Of a DNA stretch of 64,000 nucleotides, positions 1-13,500 are shown piece by piece. The stretch spans positions 53,115,763 to 53,179,762 of the forward strand of contig CM055100.1 in assembly GCA_029204225.1 (NCBI GenBank), written 5' to 3'. A program made the position numbers and the translations under genes. The DNA is from Diphasiastrum complanatum (taxonomy: Eukaryota; Streptophyta; Lycopodiopsida; Lycopodiales; Lycopodiaceae). Under the pieces are notes generated by a model. It was not told the DNA's origin, searched no databases, and saw only the letters and a program-made list of their open reading frames with translations. How positions within the stretch are numbered: the first letter of the stretch is position 1; each line of letters begins with the position of its first letter.

Positions 1-929
1 AGCACATAAAAAAAAAAATTAGGTAAAGCTTTTTTACATGCACTTTTCGTCACCTTAGGTGTACGTAAAAAAATGAGACTTTGTTTCCAAGCACTTTACA
101 CGGGGCCGTGAAATCAGTTGTTTTATGAACGTTTTAATGGCATTATGTTCAAAACATAATTGCAACAACCTTCGGTGTCGATGTAGGTACAATAGCAGTC
201 GTGAGAGAAGAGCATGAAGCAATCAAGCGTGAAGAGTGTGGCGATGCTCCTTTTTGCATAGGCATGAAGGCCGCTATAGGTCGCAAGTGCCGTTCTTGCG
301 AGACCTTGTGGTCCCCCTTTTGCGCCTCAGAACCATCGATACCGCTACATGCCGCAAGTGACGCTCTTGCGGGACCTTGCGATCTTATTGTGGTTGCAGG
401 ACTTTTGTAATTGTGGGACTTTGCGTTGTGTGACAATGCATGTAACACTGCAACAATGTGAATGGAACTAGATTAATATGGGATTCTGGAGAGTAGCGGA
501 ATAAATCCAACAATACTTGTGTTGTCTAAGCTTGGAACTATTCGCAAAGTCTATATCTTTATGGGATGTTATGGATTTTTCTTGCAGAGGATTGGTCCCA
601 TCATAAAGCCCTAGCGAATGAAGGGTCCACACTACCCTTATGTGAGTTATCAGGGAATATTGCCGCTTCCAATCCTAAGGGCCGTCCTACTCACTCCGTA
701 CTCCACAACCAATGGGAGTTTTCTAGGCTCTCAGATGTATGGTTGCAAGGAGAGAATGACATATCTTCGTGGATCTTTAGATCATACAACTGTGATAGAA
801 AGATTAGAGAATTTGGCTTGATGACAATATTGAGGAGTTTTTTTTTCATGTATGGCATGCATTGCTCATAAAAACAAAGATGATGACACTCATATGCAAT
901 GACACAACTAGAATAGTGTACAAGAGCAC
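1..929. other. Unassigned repeat-like DNA with duplicated hairpin motif
   Basis: I recognise no gene here. Two copies of a short inverted motif (CGCAAG, 7-nt spacer, CTTGCG) lie at 282-300 and 353-371, each followed by a similar GACCTTG stretch, so a unit of about 71 bp is duplicated. The rest has no convincing long open frame or splice-bounded exon. Proximity to the gypsy fragment at 930-1127 suggests transposon-derived sequence. Confidence 0.4.
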
Positions 930-1127
930 CTATACCAATCGAATTGGCATATCTCTCAACAATAAACTTTTGATTGGAATTAGAAAGGTTATGGACAAGA
1001 ACAGTAGTAATTTGTGTTTTAGAGACTTAAAAGCGATTTGGCAAGTAGGTATCCAAACAATAGGCGTATCTTTCTTGAGGAGGTCATGGAGAGGGGCTGA
1101 AATAGTAGCAAAATGAGGAAAATCCAT
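930..1127 (-). pseudogene. Ty3/gypsy reverse transcriptase/RNase H junction fragment
   Basis: The minus-strand reading contains the sequence between gypsy RT and RNase H: a F-x-x-I-x-A-P-L-x-D-L-L-K-K block, then VW, then AFKSLKHKLL. This is the usual 'apLt.LLkk...f.Wt..c..aF..LK..L' signature of Ty3/gypsy polymerases. Only about 65 codons remain and the flanks do not continue the domain on either side. It is a short isolated relic, not an active element. Confidence 0.6.
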
Positions 1128-2031
1128 GTGTATGGAGAGCTAGACCAAGAAACATATGAACGTGGTGAATATACAAAGGAGTGCACCAAGCCATAGAAGA
1201 CTTTAGGCTTACCAAGATAAGTGCAGTTTGTCTTGATATTCTAGAAAGCACAAGTTGCTTTTGAGTTTCCAGATCAATGTTATGTACAAGTTGCTAGATA
1301 CGGGGCCAGTGTCCAAGGTGCCTGTGAACCAAAGGATACTTGTATATTCCAACAAGTAACTCGTCAGTTGTGCTCTATGTGAAAAAATAAAAGGGGTTAA
1401 TTCTTATCGATAGGGGATATTCTGCCCCTCATGGATTGATTAAGTAGCCATTCCTCTATGTTCTAAGAGGTATAACCATAGCATCTTTAGTGAGTTCGTA
1501 TACACAAGAAGATATACATCTCAGGTTATCCTACTCAAAAACCATAACTTTAAAGACTCAAGAATTCGACCAACTTAAATATCCACAAGAAATCTCTCTT
1601 TCAAACAATTTACAACTTCTATTACTAGAACGAGCAAGTTAATTTTCATGTGTAAGTAAGGTCAAGTTTACAAAGACGATATATGCCCATAACTATATTA
1701 ACATAAATATTTTGCAACCCATCAATTTATCTACACAAGCCTATATACCATATTATCAGTTGAGAAACCTGAAGAAAATCGAGAAACTTTAAAGAGTACT
1801 CGCATATGAGCAAGCATAAGTCAATAAAACGAAACTAGGCAAATAACCACACGTAAGAACAGAGAGAGAAAAATTAGTGCTTATTAATACATAAAGAAAA
1901 TTGGGTCATAGTATTTACAATTTTAGACAAAATGCTTGCTATAACAATGTAAAATCCTATATCATTTCCTTAAAATCGAGAGCTTAAAAAGTCCATATTA
2001 TAATTAACATTGCAAAAGGAATTACGAACTA
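1128..2031. other. No recognisable feature
   Basis: AT-rich sequence with stops in all frames. I see no domain, splice-bounded exon or clear repeat boundary. Confidence 0.3.
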
Positions 2032-2182
2032 GGTAGCGGGTGTGAGCAGGCCTGCTACCGTGTGTAACGTTGAAGGGTGCCTTTACATGGTAGCAGGCCT
2101 GCTCACGGCCCGCTACCAGGCGTAATTGGCCCTTTAATTTAGGGCCAATTGAATATGGCTCTGAACATAGATGTTCAGAGCC
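2032..2182. repeat. Cluster of three consecutive hairpins
   Basis: Three inverted repeats follow each other within 151 bp. The first has arms at 2032-2059 and 2089-2117, nearly perfect, with GGTAGCRGGC-type ends and the shared core GAGCAGGCCTGCT. The second has perfect 10-bp arms at 2124-2133 and 2141-2150 with a 7-nt loop. The third has perfect 12-bp arms at 2157-2168 and 2171-2182 with a 2-nt loop. This could be a foldback element or the end of a DNA transposon. I could not define a target-site duplication. Confidence 0.75.

Positions 2183-5092
<2,910 letters not shown>

Positions 5093-5146
<54 letters not shown>
5093..5146. repeat. (GA)n microsatellite
   Basis: 54 bp of uninterrupted GA. 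It is followed by a run of short palindromic AGGCCT motifs. Confidence 0.97.
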
Positions 5147-5148
<2 letters not shown>

Positions 5149-5400
5149 TACACAGCAGGCCTTTGGCATGTTGTACGCAGGCCTTTTGGAAAAAAAAAAA
5201 TTAAAAGGCCTACGTACAATAGGCCTATTGTATGCAGGCCTTTCCAAAGCTTGCTTAAGCAGGCATTACGCACTTAGCCTGCTTATGCAAGGCAATTTTT
5301 TTTAAGCTTGCATAAGCAGGCTAAAAGCCTACCTTAAGCAGGTTTCAAAGTTAAAAAAAAAATTGCAAGCTTTCCAAACCTACTTACAAGTCTAAAAACC
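5147..5400. repeat. Short interspersed palindromic motifs (AGGCCT / AAGCAGGC)
   Basis: Within about 250 bp the words GCAGGCCTT, TAGGCCTA, AAGCAGGC and their reverse complements GCCTGCTT and AAGGCCT alternate many times, separated by poly-A or poly-T runs. The stretch has high self-complementarity at short range and no coding capacity. Confidence 0.6.
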
Positions 5401-5593
5401 TTAAAAAAAACATAATTTTTTTTTACCATATTTCAAAACAAAACACACTCCTACCCTGAAAGTAAGATCTTAACATAAAGCTATATAAAAGAAAGCTTAC
5501 CTCTTGCTTTTCATTTTCTTTCCCCTTTTGCCAAGCTTCTTGCTTCCTTCTTCCTCTTCTTGCTTTCTTCTTCTTTTTTCTTGTGATTGTGAT

Positions 5594-5599
<6 letters not shown>

Positions 5600-5664
<65 letters not shown>
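5600..5664. repeat. Compound (GT)n-(GA)n microsatellite
   Basis: About 32 bp of GT repeats pass directly into about 32 bp of GA repeats. Confidence 0.97.
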
Positions 5665-5668
<4 letters not shown>

Positions 5669-5780
5669 CAAGAGAGAGAAAAAGATGGAGATGGAGATGA
5701 AGGAGGAAGTAGGAAGAAGGAGAGGAGAATGAGAAAAGGAGAGGGAGAGGAAATGAAATTTGAACGCGAGAACGAGAGCG

Positions 5781-5783
<3 letters not shown>

Positions 5784-5836
<53 letters not shown>
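5784..5836. repeat. (GA)n microsatellite
   Basis: 53 bp of GA, preceded by a purine-only region from about 5665 that is rich in GGAGAT, GAAGGAG and GAGCGAG. The whole 5633-5836 interval is a strongly strand-asymmetric purine tract. Confidence 0.97.
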
Positions 5837-5837
<1 letters not shown>

Positions 5838-5959
5838 CTTAATCTTTTTGTAATGTTTCTTTTTTTTATCCTAAAGTTTTTTCAATGAATTCATTACATT
5901 TAAAGTATGTTTTTTATGATATTTTTGATGACATATGTACACGTTTTTGTCGAGCATGT

Positions 5960-5963
5960 ATAC

Positions 5964-6012
<49 letters not shown>
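5960..6012. repeat. (TA)n microsatellite
   Basis: About 53 bp of TA with one interruption, followed by ATTT repeats and a GT-rich stretch to about 6075. Confidence 0.95.
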
Positions 6013-6019
<7 letters not shown>

Positions 6020-6133
6020 TATTTATTTATATGTGTGTGTGTGTATGTGTGTTTGTGTGTACGCGTGTGTGTATGTATAAGCTGTTTCTGGATTTGGAAG
6101 TGTGCATAGTTGTTATTAGTAACAACGTAAACA

Positions 6134-6495
6134 TTAAGGGGGAGTGTTAGAATCAATTTTGACATTGTTGTCTAGGATTAATTAGGATTATGAGGCCATG
6201 CCTACATGCTGATACTAGGGGCCTCTACAATAACTCTTTGAGCTGAATTTAGATATGTCACAAGCATCAAAGATGGATCTTCAATGCTTTCTATTTGAGC
6301 ATAATTTGTTGTCTTGCCAGTTCATACATTGCTACTTGATTTCTTTACCTCAACACTAACTTAGCTTTTCAACTTGTAAGAAATATTCAATCCAAGACGT
6401 TTTTAGCGCTTAGCCCTGTGGGTTATTGTATTCATTAAACCTCAAAAAGAACTTTCAAAGAGCTTGTGTTCAATAAACATTATAGTCCATCTACA
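6134..6495 (+). mobile_element. Ty1/copia 3' LTR with polypurine tract
   Basis: A polypurine tract TTAAGGGGGAG (6134-6144) is directly followed by TGTTAGAATC, the usual start of a plant copia LTR. The LTR can be followed to about CTACA at 6491-6495 (about 350 bp). The interior shares blocks such as TTGTCTAGGATT and ACTAGGG with the LTR-like segments at 47.04-47.2 and 48.17-48.3 kb, so they are probably one family. No pol sequence is readable upstream. It may be a truncated 3' end. Confidence 0.6.
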
Positions 6496-7381
6496 GACCT
6501 ACCAACATAGTGAGTGGTTTCATCTATCACACACTGCTACAACAATTTGAAGGTATACATTGCATAACCATTTCACGTTTTTGAGCTACAATCACACATT
6601 ATCCAACAAAAACTAGTCGGTGTAACTAAAAGGACTTCTACGCAACTCGTACCAGAGTCTAGCATCCAGTATTCATTTTTGCTACGTATGAACATCGATG
6701 TCATGTCTAGGATAGTACCAACATAACAAAGGAGACATCCATCCACCCAAAAGTCTCAGACCATCGATCTCATCACGCATAGCAAGGACCAAATGCTACG
6801 ACATCCCTACTTTGTCAATGCCCAAGAGCAGTAGGTCACACGCACAAATGAACGTCTGCATCAACTTTGATACATTTTTACCTTGAATTGTCCAAACAAT
6901 GATGAAATTTGACACATGATACCTATGTACGACACTATTGACAATATGAATATTGCAAATATCCAAGTTGTTGAACCCACAAGACTAATAAGAAAGAATC
7001 TCAAGAAGCTAAAATCCACTACATGCAAAACTTCGAAGATGTTCTCTAAATGTTCCCTAAGGACCATATTTTCACTGTTTTCAAAAATGACATGTTAGCA
7101 TGCACAAACACATCCTCTACCAGTGTCATCACAGTACACCCAATTGCAATGATAAAAGAAACAATCAACAGTAAAAGTAATTAAGGACCACCCAAAAAAG
7201 TTTAAAAGCTTCTGGATAGAAAATCATCTTTGAATTCAACGGGACTGTTGAAAAGATCCACCCATCCATTTGATGCTTGATGTGATGCCAAATTGTAACT
7301 AAAACTCCAAACCTTCCAACATTACCTAACAAAAACAACTGAGTGCATCTTTTGAGATCTTACAGTTACAAAACTTTCACA
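6496..7381. other. 3' flank/UTR of the ALKBH1 gene
   Basis: No coding sequence seen. This interval lies just downstream (minus strand) of the ALKBH1 stop codon, so its right part should hold the 3' UTR and polyadenylation site. I did not identify a specific signal. Confidence 0.4.
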
Positions 7382-7521
7382 TCAATAGACTTGCCTGATG
7401 TTCACATTTATTCGTGATTGCTTAATATAATCTATAAATGGAAAATTGGCACTATTGCTGCTGACTGCTGAAAAATCAGGTAAATCAGCCTCATCAGCAC
7501 CAGTAAATATTCGAGGCACCC
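7382..7521 (-). CDS. ALKBH1: ALKBH1 exon 7 (last exon)
   Basis: Begins after CTGTGCAG| with GGGTGCCTCG, completing Gly and giving VPRIFTGADEAD, and ends SRINVNIRQVY and TGA at 7382-7384. The RxxxxxR pair binds 2-oxoglutarate and contacts the active site in AlkB proteins. It lies 7,950 bp from exon 6. The frame and the family C-terminus make the assignment firm. Confidence 0.93.
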
Positions 7522-10500
7522 CTGCACAGTCCAATTAAAGTTCAGCTGCTCATTGCCATTTAACTAATCATCAGCAGCTAAAAGGAATTCTGTTCCTGAT
7601 TTTGAATATGCATAAATTTTAGAAAATAATTACACTATTATATGGTACTGATTCCCAACAATGAGCAGGATAAAACACAAGGCTGCTCTGGTACATACTG
7701 AAATGAAATATGCATAAATTCTAGAGAATAATTGTGTAATATCCGTTTCCACTAGATTGCTAGATAGAGTTGATCAAGAGAAACCCCATATATGGTCCAC
7801 ATGCTATTTTTCAGCATTCCACATAGGCAACTTTGAATAATTATCTCAAAAGTCTACTTGCTGCTATGATCGTTAAGGATATCATGAAATAGTCAGCCTT
7901 TAAAGATATATTTCTATTCATGGTAATGCATGATTGGTTTGAAACACGGTAGCAAGACACATCACTGGTCACCCCTATACACCAAGCGCTGAATTAGACC
8001 CCCTAACACTATAAAATAGGCTATCAGACACTCTTATACTAGCATAACACCCCATTTAGATCCTTATCCAAATCATTTATTAGTTAACTAAAAAATCTTT
8101 CATAGAAAGATCCGTTAACTCTGCAAGTATTTGTCAAAACAATACTTGATCATATGTTCATGTTCACCGACTAGGTTAAGTGCACCAAATAACCCTAGTA
8201 ACCAGGAATACACAGTAGATTCATACAAGATTAATCGTGCACATATGTAAATAATCTCACTATGACCCAGTACATAAACACATTCTCATCTGACAGATTC
8301 CTCTAGAACCCACATATGTTACTCACATATCTCACTGAGATCTTGTAACTCAGCTACAAAAGATTTTCTATTTCTCATGAGTAAATAACATATCTTGAAA
8401 ATCTCTGAGACGAATAACATTCACTCTCAGCAGTTTTCCAGTGGCCCCAAGACACTACTAGCATAATTCACAAAGATCAGATAAAGGAGAGCTCTCATGC
8501 TTGTGCATTGAATTGTGAATCAAAAGGTTTTATTTGAATCAAATCAGATTTACTTAATGGCCTGGATCAAATATAAGAGAGGCTTGCACATTGATTCACT
8601 ATGGTACTTGAAATTAAGAGTTGACTAGTTTGAACTTTGATGATTCATAAACCATTTGTAGTTTGTGAATTTGTGTCACATGTGACATGAGTGAAAGACT
8701 ACTAGTGGATATGTGAATTGTCTAAATGTAAGTTAAACCCTGACGAGATCGACATCACCTAGGTTCCTTATTTACCACCCAGGTTAGAGGAGGAGGCATC
8801 GTGAGTCTGTTGCACGATCGGGTAGGCTTGAGTCTTGTATTTCAATCAACTTTCAAGATTGTACTATCTAGATTCTAGTATCTAGGTCACCTCCTGTCTT
8901 GAGTCTTCAATTTTGGGCAATGGGTACTTTCTAATAGCTACAAATCTCTATGTGCAGGACCTCTGACTCGAGCTGCATCATGAAGGACTCAGGCTGCCAC
9001 TGCTCAGCAGCATTCAGAGAGCAGCTTCAATAGCTCTACCGACGAGACTGAGGAGAGCAAGGATCTAAGCCAGGGGTTTTCTTTTGATGAGGCCTCAGAG
9101 GCTGGGGAGGATGATGACGATGATGAGGAGGAGCATGTCCAGGAGGCTATGAGGCCACCCCCCCCCCCCCCCCCCCTCCCCACTAGGACTAGTATCATGA
9201 TTCTAATTTTGATTTTTTATGAACACTAATTTAGTTTCAGCTTGAAGATGAGAGTATCATTATTCTAATTTTGGATTTTCTATGAACACTATTTTAGTTT
9301 CAGCTTTTAAGCTGCAGCTTTTTCCAAGTAACAGTGAACTTTCAAATGCATTTATTCAGTAGCAATCTAGTAATGCCAATTCTATCTGATTCTTTCAGGA
9401 GGCGTGGCTCGAAACCACGATTCATGTAGATTCTTCCGATTCTGAAAAGATCGATATTGAGCAGGGTGGAAACACCACACTTGAATACATTGATGCTTGC
9501 ATAAGCATCAAACAACCGATAGAAAACTGGTAAAAAGCTTTATTGATCATTGTTTGCAGTTGTGAACCATAGGTAGACTATAAATAAAGATCAATCTAGA
9601 GGTAATTTGTTATATTGGAGTCTTTTTGGGTCATGGAATGGTTGCTCCCTTCCACATGTATGAGTAACAAGTTTCTTGTACCTTTCTCTTTCATATTTCA
9701 TAAATCCGTGTTAATTTATTGATTATTTTGTGATGTTTGGACTCATTAGTTGCACCTTACTCATGTCAATTTTATGTTTGTATTGTAAGCCAATTCCTTG
9801 TACTTTCTCTCTTATAATTGATGGATTGTGTGTTGGATTATCGAATAATTTCTGATGTTTGGGCTCATTAGTTGAACCTCACATTGATGTCTATTTCTAT
9901 GAATAATGTCATACTAGGGTCTGAAATCCAGTAACAAATATTTTCACTATAAAGGGCCCAAGTACAACGTACAAGTGGGCACCAAGTATTGAGGTACTAG
10001 AGCAAATGGAGCACTTTAAGGTGCTAGCACTGCCAGTACTAGGTTGGTGATAGTATCATGGTCTACTGCTCTATCGCTAGCAACATTCATACATTCCATC
10101 TAACTCGAATTTTCACACTAGAAATTTGGCTAAGTCTTGACGAATTTCAAAAGAGCTTAGACATACCACTTTTATTTTGTAACAACAACTAATGTACTTA
10201 CTACTAAAATCTAATTGCATGTTTCTATTAACAATATTCCATCCGCATAAATTGCCAAAATCGATTTCAACTTTATCATGACAAAGCCTACTACTACAAT
10301 TTGGTTATATTTCACTAAGCTTCTTGGTATAGAGAGTTTAACGGGCACTGCATGTTGATGGCCAATCTAGGGTACTTGACCGTATTTTAGAAGACTATTT
10401 GACGAACTCTGACTAGGACTCCTATGTGCCCTTTGCGGAGTTTAAGAATAATGATTTCATCAAACTGGTAAAAACTTAACTCCCTAGCCCTGACATGGTT

Positions 10501-13500
10501 AACAACCACTGCTATGTGGTTTGCTAGTTATTGATGATGATACAACTGTACGATACCACTTCATGCATAACTTCCATAAGAGCACCAACATTGCTTCTTC
10601 CCTTTACAACAAAGTACAGTAAAACATCAAACACAACACGATAAGCCTCTCTATTGTGCTACTTTTGTTGAGGTCAAAAGTATTTGTGCGTCTACAATTT
10701 GGTCATTATTCTACTTTGCAAGGTTCAAATTGTACTAATAACCTTGTTGCTCAATATTATGGCACTTTTAACATTCCCAAAAGAAATTATTTCAACCACT
10801 TTGAAACTCAAGTTGCCTCCTTTGACCACAATCACCTATATCTTTCATGCGCGACTATTCCAAAATCTAATGCAATTGACCTATTTCTATCAGAAATAGA
10901 AACTCTGACCTATCAAGTTTCTATGGTCTAATGTCAAGTTAATTGTTAAACTTAGACCCTACCAATGTTGTATCCCATGGGGGCCTTTATTTTTAATGTT
11001 ACTTCACCTTGTAAGTTCAATGGGACCCATTTTAAAAATGGCCTTTAGATTTATACGAGTTTGACACTTCATATTCACTCCTACGAGGAGTTACAAATGT
11101 TGGCTATTCAATTCCATGGGCTGTTGGTGTTTGGCTCTCCATTCTTGAGCCTTTACATCCACCATGTCCAATCTATTTGTATCTCTCCACATTAGGAGAA
11201 TAGAGAGGGATTCATTTGTGCAATACAAGCTTTGAATTTTTCTCTCTCAAATTTAGCTTCCTTTTTCTTGAGAATTGTTGTTCTATGGCTGTCCACTATT
11301 TTCCAGATTTGAAGTGTTCAATGTTCTTGATTGTTAGCATCTTAGATTCAGCTCAATAGCATTTGAGATCACCTACATTTGGTATCAAAGCAACTAAGAT
11401 CCAATCTCCTCCAAACTTTGCATCTTTCAGGGTAGGACTCTTGGCATTCTTGAAAAGTATCTTTGTTCATATCTTGGCTCTGATACCGAAATGTGATATG
11501 AACCAAGATACTTTTCTAGAATGCCAAGAGTCCTACCCTGAAAAATGTAAAGTTTGGATCTTAGTTGCTATGATACCAAATGTAGGTGATTTCAAATGCT
11601 ATTGGGCTGAATCTAAGATGCTAACAATCAAGAACATTGAACACTTTCAAATCTGGAAAATAGTGGACAGCATACAACAACAATCCTCAAGAAAGAAGCA
11701 GCTAAAATTGAGAGAGAAAACACTTGCACAAATAAATCTCTCTCTATTCTCTTAATGTGGAGAGATACAAATAGATGGGACATGGTAGATGTAAAGGCTC
11801 AAGAATGGAGAGCCAAACACCAACAGCCCATGGAATTGAATAGCAAACATTATTAATTCCTCATAGGAGAGAATATATGAAGTGTCAAACTCGTATGGAC
11901 TCTAAAGGCCATTTTAAAAATGGTTCCATGGGAATTAACATTAAAAAATAACGGCCCCAATGGGTATACAACATTGATAGGGTCTAAGTTTAACAATAAA
12001 CTTGACATTAGGCCATAGTTTCTATTTCTGACACTCTCCCTTAATGACAAGCCAATGTCAAAAATTTCAAATCTATCCCTTGAGAAGCTTTTTGTAAATA
12101 TGTCCGCTACTTGGTCATCAGTGGAGCAATGAATAAGCTTCAACTCTTCCGCTAGAACCTTTTCATGAATGAAATGGTAATGTATTTCAATATGTTTGGT
12201 ACATGCATGGAAAATAGGATTTTGGCAAGCTGAATGCAGCTTTGATTGACACAAAATCTGCGTTGGATTTGATTGATGCAAGCCACAACCTTCCAACAAG
12301 GTGTGCAGCCAAACACATTCGCAAGCAACTGTTGCTGCAGCTCTATACTCAGCTTCGATAGAGGATAATGCCATTGTAGGCTACTTCTTACAAAGCCAAG
12401 TTACTGCAGCTGAACCAAGTGAGAATTGACCTCCGATTTGTGGGATCACTTGCCCAATCGGCGTCATGATAGCCTAACAATTTGAACATGTCATTCTCAG
12501 CATATTCAAGTCCATAATTTATTGTATTCTCTAGATAATGTAGAATCCTCTTGGCTGCCTTGAGGTGGACCTATTTTGGATTCTCCATATGTTGGCTAAC
12601 AAAGTTGACACTACATGCAATGTCGGGCCTGGTTATAATGGCATATATGAGGCTACCAACTGCCTATACAAGGTCTTGTCAACTTCTTTTTCTTCATTTG
12701 TATCTAGTGTGGACAGCCTAATCTCTGCTGGAGTTGCAGTAGGTTTGCAGTCCATAAGATCGAATTTCTCAAGCATGTTGTATACATATTTGCTTTGTGT
12801 GAGAAAGAATGAGTGTGGGATCCTCCACACCTCTAAACCAAGATAGTAATGGACTTGTCCCAAGTCCTTATCCTAGATTCTTGAGATAAAGTCTTCTTAA
12901 ATTCAACAATTTTCTTAGGATCACTTCCTTGTGATTATCATATCATCAATATAGAGTGTTTATAAGAGGATTTCACCTTCTTTATTCAAGATATAAAGGT
13001 TGGGATCAGCCTTACTCTTTGTGATACCACGGGAAAGTAGGTGCTCATCAATTCTTGAGTACCAAGCTCCTGGAGTCCATACAAAGCCTTACTGAGACGA
13101 CATAGATGATGTTATCTCCCTTTCACCACAAATCCTTGGGGTTGGAAAAGATATATCTCTTCATCAACATAGCTATAGAGAAAGGTGGATTTTACATCCA
13201 TTTGATGTGTCTCCCATCCAAAGTGAGTCGCTAAAGCAAGAACAAACCTAATGGTGGGCATTTTAGCAACGGGAGCAAATGTTTCATTGAAATCTTCAAA
13301 GTCAGATGCTACTACTTCGACCCCGGGTTCGTAAATTACTGAGCTGTATTTGCCACTATTTTGATTCTTGAGTCTTGAAATTGTTCACTGTTCTGTTGAA
13401 TCTTGATAGTTCATTGTTCAGTGATACTAGGAGGCGCCACATTATCAACATCTTGGTGTCCTCTTCAATGGCATTATCTATATAGCCAAAGAGTGTCTGG

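Noticed and set aside
5423-5842. Open frames rich in SLSL / ERERER / VCVCVC
   Set aside because: They are translations of GA, GT and TA microsatellites, as at 26,109, 27,052 and 34,280.
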